The notes beneath the pieces were generated by a model. That model saw nothing but the letters and a program-made list of their open reading frames with translations, did no database searches and was not told the DNA's origin. Positions 53,552-61,432 of a stretch of 64,000 bases of DNA are shown here, piece by piece (within the stretch, counting starts at the first letter, position 1; the number at the start of each line of letters is the position of its first letter). The translations under genes were made by a program, and so were the position numbers. The DNA is from Stutzerimonas stutzeri (GTDB taxonomy: Bacteria > Pseudomonadota > Gammaproteobacteria > Pseudomonadales > Pseudomonadaceae): the NCBI GenBank assembly GCA_002339675.1, contig DDKB01000023.1, positions 62,001 through 126,000 of the forward strand, written 5' to 3'.

Positions 53552-54334
53552 TTAAGGGGCCAGTTCGGCCATGGCCCGTTCTTCGCCCCACGCCAACCAG
53601 CCGCGCGTGTCGCGCAGGGGGGTGATGGCAATGCGTTTTTCGCGCAGCGCGCAGACATCAAGCTCCGGATCGACCAGGTGCGCCGAGGAATGCTCGAAAC
53701 CAAGCCACCAGTACGGCAGCCCGCGGCCATCATGGCCAGCCTGCAGACGCGGCCGGGTGATCGAGCCACGCGATTGCCGGGTCATGCGCACGTGGCTGAC
53801 CGCTTCGGCGGCGCATGCGGGAAAGTTCAGATTCCAGCAGCAGGCGTCGTAATCGCGACGTGCCCAGAGCGCCCGAATCAGGGCCTCGCCATGGGTTTCG
53901 ACCGAGGACCAGTCGATCCGGCTGCGGTCGTGAAAGGCCTGGCTGAGGCCCATCGCCGGCAGCCCCAGCAGATCGGCACTGAGCACCGCCCCCAGCGTGC
54001 CCGAGTACGGCACCGAGTCGCCGATGTTCGCCCCGCTGTTGATGCCCGACAGCACCAGGTCCGGTGGTGAGGCCTGCAGCCATTCAGCCATGGCGAACAT
54101 CACGCAGTCGGACGGCGTGCCGGACACCGCGAAGCGCCGCTCGCCATGGCGATAGACGCGCAAGGGCGCATGGACCGAGATGCCCTGCCCCGTGCCGCTC
54201 TGGTCGTGTTCCGGCGCGACCACCCAGACCTCTTCGGCCAGTCGCGCGGCGATCCGTTCGAGCAGGGCCAGGCCGGGCGCGGCGATGCCATCGTCGTTGG
54301 TCAGCAGGACGCGGCGCAGCAAGGGCGCACTCAT
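53552..54334 (-). CDS. SurE-family 5'-nucleotidase/phosphatase paralog
   Basis: The 260-residue protein has SurE motifs: VLLTNDDGIAAPGLALLERI (metal Asp pair), VVAPEHDQSGTGQGIS, SGTPSDCVMFAM and VLSGINSGANIGDSVPYSGT. It is a metal-dependent phosphatase, classically on nucleoside monophosphates. Its ATG overlaps the stop of the kinase gene by 4 bp, so the two are translationally coupled. The usual surE sits in a pcm-nlpD-rpoS cluster, so this copy is a second, operon-borne phosphatase that may act on phosphorylated pathway intermediates. Confidence 0.88.
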   Translation of the reverse strand: MSAPLLRRVLLTNDDGIAAPGLALLERIAARLAEEVWVVAPEHDQSGTGQGISVHAPLRVYRHGERRFAVSGTPSDCVMFAMAEWLQASPPDLVLSGINSGANIGDSVPYSGTLGAVLSADLLGLPAMGLSQAFHDRSRIDWSSVETHGEALIRALWARRDYDACCWNLNFPACAAEAVSHVRMTRQSRGSITRPRLQAGHDGRGLPYWWLGFEHSSAHLVDPELDVCALREKRIAITPLRDTRGWLAWGEERAMAELAP

Positions 54335-55401
54335 ATCGATTCTCCCCGGCCACCGGTCTGTGCGATGCGCCAGCCGGCCTCGGCGAGCAAGCCGGCGCGC
54401 TGGCCGACCTGCAGCGCATCGGCGTTGCTGGCATTGCCCTGCAAGGCCCGCGCATAGACGCCCTGCAGAATCGCGGCGAGGCGGAACAGCGAAAAGGCCA
54501 CGAAGACATGCCAGTCATCGATGCCCTCGCGGCCGCTCTGCTGGCAATACCGCGCCAGTACCGCTTGCTCGGACGGTATCCCCTGGTTTTGCAGATCGGT
54601 ACCGACCAGGCCGCGCAGGCCGTCGACGCCGGCCGGCAAGTGGTACGGCAGGCAGAAGTAGGCGAGATCCGCCAGCGGATGGCCGACGGTGGACAGCTCC
54701 CAATCCAGAATCGCCGCAACCTTCGCCTCGCCCGGCGCGAAGATAAGATTGCCGAGGCGGTAGTCACCGTGGGCAATGGCGCATTCGTCATGCTGCGGGA
54801 CCTGCTCCGGCAGCCATTGCATCAGACTTTCCATCGCCGGCATGTCGCCGGTGCGAGACGCCTGATACTGACCGGACCAGCGTTTCACCTGACGGGCGAA
54901 ATAGCCCTGAGCCTTGCCGAAATCGCTCAACCCCGCCGCTTCAACGTCGACCTGATGCAGCGCGGCCAGCGTATCGATAGCGGCCAGGTGGATCGATTGG
55001 CGTTCGGCGGCCGGCAATTCGTCCAGGGCCGGGTGGCTGAAGATTCGTCCTTCAATATGGTCCATTACGTAGAACGCGGTGCCGATGATGCTTTCGTCTT
55101 CGCACAGCAGATACACAGAGGGCACCGGCACGCTGCTGTGTTCGGAGAGCGCGCGGATCACCTTGTATTCGCGTTCGACCATATGCGCCGAGGGCAGCAC
55201 CTTGCCCGGCGGTTTCTTGCGCAGCACGTAACGGCGCCCGGCGCTTTCCAACAGGTAGGTGGGGTTGGACTGGCCGCCCTGAAATTGATGGACCAGCAGA
55301 TCTTCACCCATCTGCGGCAGATGCTCGCGCAGGTAGCGAGCCAGCGCCGCCTCATCGAATCGATGCGCCGGCAGCACGTCGATCAGCTCGGGTTCGCTCA
55401 T
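54331..55401 (-). CDS. APH-type phosphotransferase, ACAD10/11 and LvaA type (probable 4-hydroxyacyl-CoA kinase)
   Basis: The 356-residue protein has FQGGQSNPTYLLESAGRRYV, LRKKPPGKVLPSAHMVEREY, the catalytic loop IAHGDYRLGNLIF and the metal motif AILDWELSTVGHPLADLAYF. These match, along the length, the N-terminal kinase domain of eukaryotic ACAD10/ACAD11 and the lva kinase LvaA. Those enzymes phosphorylate the 4-hydroxyl of a 4-hydroxyacyl-CoA so that phosphate can be eliminated. Neighbours are an SDR (10 bp upstream) and SurE (4-bp overlap), with an ACAD11-type dehydrogenase one gene further. GAGGG lies upstream of the ATG at 55401. Confidence 0.85.
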   Translation of the reverse strand: MSEPELIDVLPAHRFDEAALARYLREHLPQMGEDLLVHQFQGGQSNPTYLLESAGRRYVLRKKPPGKVLPSAHMVEREYKVIRALSEHSSVPVPSVYLLCEDESIIGTAFYVMDHIEGRIFSHPALDELPAAERQSIHLAAIDTLAALHQVDVEAAGLSDFGKAQGYFARQVKRWSGQYQASRTGDMPAMESLMQWLPEQVPQHDECAIAHGDYRLGNLIFAPGEAKVAAILDWELSTVGHPLADLAYFCLPYHLPAGVDGLRGLVGTDLQNQGIPSEQAVLARYCQQSGREGIDDWHVFVAFSLFRLAAILQGVYARALQGNASNADALQVGQRAGLLAEAGWRIAQTGGRGESI

Positions 55402-55411
55402 CGCCGTGCCC

Positions 55412-56179
55412 TCAGCATGCGGTTTCACCACCGTCGGCGACGATCACCTGCCCAGTGATATAGGCACTGGCGGGTGCGGCGAGAAACACCGCCAGCCCGG
55501 CAATGTCCACCGGTTCGCCAATCCGGCGCAGCGGGGTCTTCTCGGCGGCGCGGCGGACCCGCTCGGGGTCATCGAGCAGCGCCTTGGCGAAATCAGTACG
55601 CACCAGCCCCGGCGCGATGGCATTGACGCGGATGCCCTTGGGCCCCCATTCCGCCGCCAGATTGCGCGCCAACGCCGCTTCCGCGGCCTTGGATACGCCA
55701 TAGGTGCCGATCACGGTATTGCCACGCAGGCCGGCGATACTGGACAGCATGATCACCGCGCCCTCGCCACGTTCAGCCATCTGCGGCAGCACCATGTTCG
55801 ACAGCCAGAAGGTGCCCTTGACGTTGGTGTCCATGATCTTGTCCCAGGCGTCGTCGGTCAGCTCGCTGGTCGGCCCGTAGACCGGGTTGGTGGCGGCGTT
55901 GCAGACCAGTACGTCGATGCGTCCCCAGGTCTGCAGGGTGGTATCGACGAGGCGCTGCAGGTCTTCCTTGCGGCCCACGTGACAGGGCACGGCGATAGCC
56001 TCGTGGCCAGCCGCTTTCAGCTCGCCGGCCACCGTTTCGCATGCATCGGCCTTGCGACTCGAGATCACCACGCGCGCGCCGCAGCGGGCCATTTCCTCGG
56101 CGATGGAGCGGCCGATGCCACGGGTCGAACCGGTGATCAGCGCGACCTTGCCGGTCAGGTCAAATAATGGATTGCTCAT
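55412..56179 (-). CDS. SDR family oxidoreductase of the 4-hydroxyacid-type operon (LvaD-like position)
   Basis: The 255-residue classical SDR has ALITGSTRGIGRSIAEEMAR, CNAAT, catalytic Ser in IMLSSIAGL and YGVSK, and a C-terminal GQVIVADGGETAC. It would interconvert a hydroxy and an oxo group with NAD(P)H. In the lva pathway the SDR LvaD reduces 4-oxo to 4-hydroxyacyl-CoA, the substrate of the kinase. Here it lies between the dehydrogenase (35 bp) and the kinase gene (10 bp). AAGGA lies upstream of the ATG at 56179. Confidence 0.87.
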   Translation of the reverse strand: MSNPLFDLTGKVALITGSTRGIGRSIAEEMARCGARVVISSRKADACETVAGELKAAGHEAIAVPCHVGRKEDLQRLVDTTLQTWGRIDVLVCNAATNPVYGPTSELTDDAWDKIMDTNVKGTFWLSNMVLPQMAERGEGAVIMLSSIAGLRGNTVIGTYGVSKAAEAALARNLAAEWGPKGIRVNAIAPGLVRTDFAKALLDDPERVRRAAEKTPLRRIGEPVDIAGLAVFLAAPASAYITGQVIVADGGETAC

Positions 56180-56214
56180 CGGACGGCATCCTTCTTGTTG
56201 TTTTGGTGGGACGC

Positions 56215-57426
56215 TCAGCGCGTGCTGGCGTAGTTCTTCAGTTCCAGTTTGGCGATGCTGTCCAGGTGTACTTCGTCCGGGCCGTCGGCCAGTCGCAGCG
56301 TGCGCTGGTGTGCCCAAGCCGCGGCCAGGAAACTGTCCTGGCTGACCCCCTTGGCGCCATGCACCTGAATCGCCCGATCGAGCACGCGCAGCGCCATGCT
56401 CGGCGCGGCCGCCTTGATCATCGCGATCTCCTGGCGCGCCACCTTGTTGCCGACGGTGTCCATCATGTGCGCCGCTTTCAACGTCAGCAGGCGCGTCTGT
56501 TCGATTTCGATACGCGAACGGGCGATGTCCTTGCGGATCGAATCGAAGTCCGCCAGCGGCTTACCGAACGCGATCCGCGAATTCACCCGCTCGCACATGG
56601 ACTGCAAGGCACGCTCGGCCACGCCGATGGTGCGCATGCAATGGTGAATGCGGCCCGGGCCGAGCCGTCCCTGGGCGATCTCGAAGCCGCGCCCTTCGCC
56701 GAGCAGCATGTTGCTGGCTGGCACACGGACGTTGTCGTAATGAATCTCGGCATGGCCATGGGGTGCGTGGTCGTAGCCGAAGACGTTGAGCGCACGGACG
56801 ATGTCCACGCCGGGCGTATCCAGCGGCACGAGGATCATCGACTGCTGCCGATGCCGCTCGGCGGCCGGGTCGGTCTTGCCCATCACGATGGCGATCTTGC
56901 AGGTGGTGGTCATCGCGCCCGAGGACCACCACTTTTGCCCGTTGATGACGTACTCGTCGCCTTCGCGGCGGATCTCGCAGGCGATGTTGGTCGCATCCGA
57001 TGATGCGACCTCGGGTTCGGTCATGGAAAAGCAGGAGCGAATCTCACCGTCGAGCAGCGGCCTGAGCCATTGTTCTTGCTGTTCCGGCGTGCCATAGCGC
57101 GCCAGCACTTCCATGTTGCCGGTATCCGGCGCCGAGCAGTTGAACACCTCGGCGGCGACATGGGATCGGCCCATGATTTCGCAGAGATGGGCGTATTCGA
57201 AGTTGGTCAGCCCGGCGCCGTGCTCGCTTTGCGGCAGGAACAGGTTCCAAAGCCCCTGCGCTCGCGCCTTGCTCTTCAGCGTCTCGAGAATCGGCGGCGG
57301 CGCCCAGCGATTGCTGGCCTCGGCAATCTGCTGGTGAAAAAGGTGCTCGTTGGGATAGATATGCTCTTCCATGAACGCCGTGAGCTGCTCCTGCAGCTGC
57401 CGTGCTTTTCCGCTCAATTCAAACAT
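56215..57426 (-). CDS. Acyl-CoA dehydrogenase, ACAD11/LvaC type
   Basis: The 403-residue flavoprotein has the ACAD layout: RSCFSMTEPEVASSDATNIA, GQKWWSSGAMTTTCKIAIVM, LGEGRGFEIAQGRLGPGRIH, HCMRTIGVAERAL and the C-terminal RLADGPDEVHLDSIAKLEL. These stretches match the dehydrogenase domain of human ACAD11 almost word for word. In the 4-hydroxyacid route this enzyme class removes the 4-phosphate and rearranges the chain to a 3-hydroxyacyl-CoA for beta-oxidation. AGGA lies upstream of the ATG at 57426, which overlaps the thioesterase stop by 8 bp. Confidence 0.9.
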   Translation of the reverse strand: MFELSGKARQLQEQLTAFMEEHIYPNEHLFHQQIAEASNRWAPPPILETLKSKARAQGLWNLFLPQSEHGAGLTNFEYAHLCEIMGRSHVAAEVFNCSAPDTGNMEVLARYGTPEQQEQWLRPLLDGEIRSCFSMTEPEVASSDATNIACEIRREGDEYVINGQKWWSSGAMTTTCKIAIVMGKTDPAAERHRQQSMILVPLDTPGVDIVRALNVFGYDHAPHGHAEIHYDNVRVPASNMLLGEGRGFEIAQGRLGPGRIHHCMRTIGVAERALQSMCERVNSRIAFGKPLADFDSIRKDIARSRIEIEQTRLLTLKAAHMMDTVGNKVARQEIAMIKAAAPSMALRVLDRAIQVHGAKGVSQDSFLAAAWAHQRTLRLADGPDEVHLDSIAKLELKNYASTR

Positions 57427-57979
57427 CGCCGTTTTCCTGTTTATTTTTGTGGAGCTCGGGCAGCGGCTCGCGATCCGAGAGGAAAAAATCCAGCGGCACC
57501 CCCTCGGCATGCTCACTGCCGGAACGCAAACGAAAGGTCGCCTCGCCGATCGCCAACAGCCGATCATGCTGGTCGCGCACTTCCCCGGAGCTATTGAATA
57601 TTCGGCTGCCCCCGGCACGTCGCCGGCCGATGGCGCGGACAACGCCGCCGGAGCACTGCCCGGTGAAGGTGGTGTTGAGGACCAGGGTGATGGCCTTGCG
57701 TACCCGCCCGGGATACGGGCAATAGGTCCCCGCCTCGGCCAGCACCACGTCGAGCAATGCGGTGATCACGCCGCCGTGGAGCACGCCGGCCATGTTCAGG
57801 TGACAGGCCTGCAGGTCCAGCTCGATGACCGCTTCGTCTTCGTTCCAGCTCACCTGGCGGTAGCCCAGTACCTGGTGGAAGCCAGGCAGGTCTGCGCCAC
57901 CCTTGATCGACAGGCCGCCGCTGCGCGCCGGGGTGCTCGACGCTTCGCTCGTATCGGCCTCGCCCGCGGGAGTCTTCAT
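57419..57979 (-). CDS. PaaI-type hotdog thioesterase
   Basis: The 186-residue protein has a hotdog fold with the HGG motif of PaaI-type thioesterases (HLNMAGVLHGGVITALLDVV). A strand pair follows (KAITLVLNTTFTGQCSGGVV, then RIFNSSGEVRDQHDRLLAIG). It hydrolyses acyl-CoA thioesters and probably frees CoA from stalled intermediates. It is the first gene of the operon and overlaps the ACAD gene by 8 bp. The ATG at 57979 has GGGTGCAGGG nearby; the C-terminal tail is charged. Confidence 0.82.
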   Translation of the reverse strand: MKTPAGEADTSEASSTPARSGGLSIKGGADLPGFHQVLGYRQVSWNEDEAVIELDLQACHLNMAGVLHGGVITALLDVVLAEAGTYCPYPGRVRKAITLVLNTTFTGQCSGGVVRAIGRRRAGGSRIFNSSGEVRDQHDRLLAIGEATFRLRSGSEHAEGVPLDFFLSDREPLPELHKNKQENGDV

Positions 57980-58412
57980 CCCTGCACCCCACGCCCGCCG
58001 GACGCGGCGATGGCGCAGCGGTCGGTGGATTCGATGCCCGTTGTTCCAAGGATAAGACGCATGACTTGCCCTCGCGGTTATTGTTGTGGCGGGTGCGCGT
58101 CTTTTCGAAGCTGGCATGCCCAACTCGATGCGTCAATTCGAAATTCAGTTCCATCAGGCAGAATTATGATGACCCACAAACAGAACCGTCTACGCTGAGG
58201 GTCACGCGCCAGCAACCGGCTCGCGCCGAGCCGCGCGACACAAGGCGAAACAGAGTCGGCGTGGCGATAGCCTTCTGCTAGTGGTTGAAAATAGCGTCCG
58301 CTATGTTAGTTTTCAGCCAGCTTTGCAAAAAACAGTTTTGCTCTGCGAAACAAAAGCGATGCAAGCGCGTGCGGATGGCTTCCGCCAGACAATTACAACA
58401 AGAGGACGCGAT
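57980..58412. promoter_or_regulatory. Divergent control region between the catabolic operon and the TRAP genes
   Basis: This 433-bp gap separates two divergent transcription units and holds no supported gene. Near the TRAP side are two dyads. ATAGCGTCCGCTAT (58291-58304) is a perfect 6-bp inverted repeat around TC. GTTTTGCTCTGCGAAAC (58335-58351) is a 7-bp inverted repeat with one mismatch around TCT. Both suit a dimeric repressor such as an IclR- or GntR-type protein; no regulator gene is adjacent. Confidence 0.55.
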
Positions 58413-59447
58413 ATGAAATCCATGCTCAAGAAATTGCTCGTCCCGGCCAGCCTGGTCGCTCTGGCGGTATCGACCGTGCTGCCTCAGGTCGCCGCCGCCC
58501 AGGACGTCACCAAATGGCGCGTCCAGTCGCACTGGCCCGGCGCCAGCAGCTCCTACGAGGACAGCCTCGTGCGGTTGAAGAACGAAATCGAACGGCGCAC
58601 CGAGGGTCGCCTGCAGCTGCAGCTGTTCGAATCGGGCGCGCTGTTCAAGCCGCAGGAAACCTTCAACGCCGTCAGCCGCGGGATCATCCAGATGGGCACC
58701 ATCTCGCCCGGCTACGCGCAGGACAAGATGACCTTGGCAGGCATCGCTTCTGGCCTCCCCTTCGCGTTCAAGAACGTCTGGGAAGCTGCCTACTTCCATA
58801 AGCACATGGGCTTCGAAGACATGCTCCGCGACGAGGCGGCGCAATACGGCGTCTACTGGTCCACTGACAAGGTGTATCCCACCGAGCTGGTCGTGAAGAA
58901 CCCGATCAACTCGTGGGAAGACTTCACCAAGCTGAAGATCCGGTCCTCCGGTGCGCTGCAGAAGTTTCTCGATGAAGCCGGCGCCTCGACGACCTTCCTG
59001 CCAGGCAGCGAGCTCTACCCCGCCCTCGATACCGGCGTGGTCGACGGCGCGCATTGGGGCGCCGTGCAGGGCGCGGCCAGCATGAGCCTGTACGAGGTCG
59101 CGAAATATCACGTCCGCCCGGCGCTCAATATCGCCGGCACCGATGTGATCATCATCAACCAGAAAGCGCTGGACAAGCTGTCCGAACAGGACCAGCAGGC
59201 GGTCAAGCAGATCCTGGACGAGCAGTTCTGGTACCGCACCAACGAGTACCTGTATCAAGAGCAGGTGGCATTGCGTAAGGCCATCAAGGAGCAGGGCGTT
59301 CAGGTCAATACCCTCCCCGAAGACGTGGAGAAGCGCCTGCGCGACGTGGCCACGAAGACGTGGGAAGAAGAAGGCCAACGCAGCGACAAGGCAGCCGAAG
59401 CCCTCAAGAAGCTCAAAGAGTTCCTCGGCCAGCTCGGCTACCTCTAA
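58413..59447 (+). CDS. dctP: TRAP transporter solute-binding protein (DctP type)
   Basis: The 344-residue protein has a signal peptide (LVALAVSTVLPQVAAAQ) and a DctP/TakP-type fold: WRVQSHWPGASSSYEDSLVR, SRGIIQMGTISPGYAQDKMT, LKIRSSGALQKF (the Arg expected to bind a carboxylate) and LDTGVVDGAHWGAVQGAASM. The VDGAHWG stretch is like the 2-oxo acid/monocarboxylate branch of TRAP binding proteins. It would deliver a carboxylic acid in the periplasm to DctQM. AGAGGA precedes the ATG at 58413; the upstream frame is part of the control region. Confidence 0.88.
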   Translation: MKSMLKKLLVPASLVALAVSTVLPQVAAAQDVTKWRVQSHWPGASSSYEDSLVRLKNEIERRTEGRLQLQLFESGALFKPQETFNAVSRGIIQMGTISPGYAQDKMTLAGIASGLPFAFKNVWEAAYFHKHMGFEDMLRDEAAQYGVYWSTDKVYPTELVVKNPINSWEDFTKLKIRSSGALQKFLDEAGASTTFLPGSELYPALDTGVVDGAHWGAVQGAASMSLYEVAKYHVRPALNIAGTDVIIINQKALDKLSEQDQQAVKQILDEQFWYRTNEYLYQEQVALRKAIKEQGVQVNTLPEDVEKRLRDVATKTWEEEGQRSDKAAEALKKLKEFLGQLGYL

Positions 59448-59527
59448 CTCCCCTCGCCTGTTCGACCGCCCGGCATGCCAGCCGCGCCGGGCGGTCGATT
59501 CGCTCAACCTTGCTCGTGGGGCTCGTC

Positions 59528-60064
59528 ATGCGCGCGATTCATGCCTACATCAATGGCATCACCCGGCTCAACGAATTCATCGGCCGCTGGGTCGCCTACC
59601 TGGTTTTCCTGATCTTCTTGCTGCTACTGCTCGAAGTCTTCATGCGCTATTTGTTCTCGAGCCCAACCTCCTGGACCAACGAACTCGGCCAGATGCTGTT
59701 CGGTGCCTACGTGGTGCTGTCGGGTGGCTACGTCATGGCGCATCGCGATCACGTCAACGTCGACCTGCTGTATTCGACCTTCAGCCCACGCACGCGGGCA
59801 TGGGTGGACATCTTCACCTCGAGCATGTTTTTTCTGTTCATAACTGCGCTGCTGTACTTCGGCAGTTCGATGGCCTGGGAGTCGGTTCAAGGGATGGAAA
59901 CCTCCTATTCCGCCTGGAACCCACCGGTCTGGCCGATCAAGGCGATGATTCCGCTGGGCACCCTGCTGTTGCTGCTGCAAGGCATTGCCAAGCTGCTGCA
60001 GGACATCCTCATCGCGCTGGGCCGTGACCCAGCCGCCCCTGAGCACGCGGGGGATGCGCCATGA
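59528..60064 (+). CDS. dctQ: TRAP transporter small permease (DctQ type)
   Basis: The 178-residue protein has four membrane helices. Helix 1 is WVAYLVFLIFLLLLLEVFMR, and between helices the motif AHRDHVNVDLLYSTFSPR is typical of DctQ. It forms the small membrane subunit of the sodium-dependent transporter. The stop overlaps dctM by 4 bp. The ribosome-binding site before the ATG at 59528 is moderate (GTGGGG). Confidence 0.87.
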   Translation: MRAIHAYINGITRLNEFIGRWVAYLVFLIFLLLLLEVFMRYLFSSPTSWTNELGQMLFGAYVVLSGGYVMAHRDHVNVDLLYSTFSPRTRAWVDIFTSSMFFLFITALLYFGSSMAWESVQGMETSYSAWNPPVWPIKAMIPLGTLLLLLQGIAKLLQDILIALGRDPAAPEHAGDAP

Positions 60065-61371
60065 GCATTGAAATCACCACGCTGCTGTTCTTTCTGACGC
60101 TGGTCTTCTTTCTCGTACTCGGATTGCCGCTGGCCTTCGTGCTGGGCGGTGTCTCGGTGCTGTTTCTCTATTTCACCTGGGGCGTCGATGCCTTTTACAT
60201 GGTCGCCTCGCAGATGTGGGGCACCATGGAAAGCTTCACCCTGGTGGCCATCCCCTTGTTCGTGTTCATGGCGATGTTGCTCGAACGAACCGGGGTGGCG
60301 CGCGACCTCTACCGCATGATGCATCTGTGGTGCGGCGGCATGCGCGGCGGGCTGGCGATCGGCACGCTGGGCATCTGTGCGGTGTTCGGTGCCATGGTCG
60401 GCATCAGCGGTGCCGCGGTGGTGGCGATGGGCACCATCGCGTTGCCGGCCATGCTCGAGCGCGGCTACGACAAACGCATGGTGCTCGGCTGCATCAATAC
60501 CGGCGGCGGCTGGGGCATCCTGATCCCGCCGAGCATCATGATGATTCTCTACGCCATGATCAGTGGCCAGTCGGTGGGCAAGATGTTTGCTGCTGGCGTC
60601 CTGCCCGGCCTGCTGCTGGTGGCGCTGACGGTCACCTACGTGTTGGTCCGCTCGTATCTACAGCCCCACCTGGCGCCCGCACTGCCGAAGGAAGAACGCG
60701 GCACCTGGGGCGAAAAACTGCGGGCGGTGCGTGCCGTGCTGCTACCCATCGGCATCGTAGTGATGGTGCTCGGCTCGATCATCGGCGGGCTGACCACCCC
60801 CACCGAGGCTGCCGCCATGGGCGTGTTCGGCGCGCTGATCTCCGCGGCGGTGTACCGCAAGCTGAACTGGCCAATCCTGCAGGAAGCGGCCATCCGCACC
60901 TTCAAGCTGACCGGGATGATCGCCTGGATCCTGTTCGCCGCTCACGCGTTCAGCTCGGCCTACCAGGGCATGGGCGCGCAGTCGCTGATCGAAGGGCTGA
61001 TGATGGACCTGCCCGGCGGGCGCTGGGCCATTGTCATCTTCATGATGGCCATCGTGTTCGTCATGGGCATGTTGCTCGATCCGGTCGGCATCATGCTGAT
61101 CACGCTGCCGGTGTTCCTGCCGATCATCGCCTCGCTCGGTTTCGACCCGATCTGGTTCGGCGTGCTGTTCGTGATCAACATGGAGATCGGCTACATGACC
61201 CCGCCGTTCGGGTTCAACCTGTTCTATCTGAAGGGCATTGTCCCGCCCGGCATCACCATGAAGGACATTTACTGGTCGGTGATTCCCTTCGTGATCGTCA
61301 ATATCATCGGCATGGGCATCATCATGGTGTTCCCCGCGATCGCCACCTACCTGCCGCGCACACTGTTCTGA
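60061..61371 (+). CDS. dctM: TRAP transporter large permease (DctM type)
   Basis: The 436-residue protein has about 12 membrane helices and DctM signatures: LVFFLVLGLPLAFVLGG, the re-entrant hairpin segment GGGWGILIPPSIMMILYAMI, and GLTTPTEAAAMGVFGALI. Late motifs are LDPVGIMLITLPVFLPI and GYMTPPFGFNLFYLKG. It forms the sodium-coupled translocation channel with DctQ. It is fully coupled to dctQ by an ATGA overlap. Confidence 0.92.
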   Translation: MSIEITTLLFFLTLVFFLVLGLPLAFVLGGVSVLFLYFTWGVDAFYMVASQMWGTMESFTLVAIPLFVFMAMLLERTGVARDLYRMMHLWCGGMRGGLAIGTLGICAVFGAMVGISGAAVVAMGTIALPAMLERGYDKRMVLGCINTGGGWGILIPPSIMMILYAMISGQSVGKMFAAGVLPGLLLVALTVTYVLVRSYLQPHLAPALPKEERGTWGEKLRAVRAVLLPIGIVVMVLGSIIGGLTTPTEAAAMGVFGALISAAVYRKLNWPILQEAAIRTFKLTGMIAWILFAAHAFSSAYQGMGAQSLIEGLMMDLPGGRWAIVIFMMAIVFVMGMLLDPVGIMLITLPVFLPIIASLGFDPIWFGVLFVINMEIGYMTPPFGFNLFYLKGIVPPGITMKDIYWSVIPFVIVNIIGMGIIMVFPAIATYLPRTLF

Positions 61372-61390
61372 GGGACGAGCACTGAAACGA

Positions 61391-61420
61391 AAAAGCCGGA
61401 GCGAAGTGCTCCGGCTTTTT
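61391..61420. terminator. Bidirectional terminator between dctM and the QEGLA-motif gene
   Basis: GCCGGAGC (61395-61402) pairs with GCTCCGGC (61408-61415) over a 5-nt loop, with AAAA before and TTTTT after. It works for the plus-strand TRAP genes and for the minus-strand gene that ends at 61433. Confidence 0.92.
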
Positions 61421-61432
61421 TATGCGCATCGA

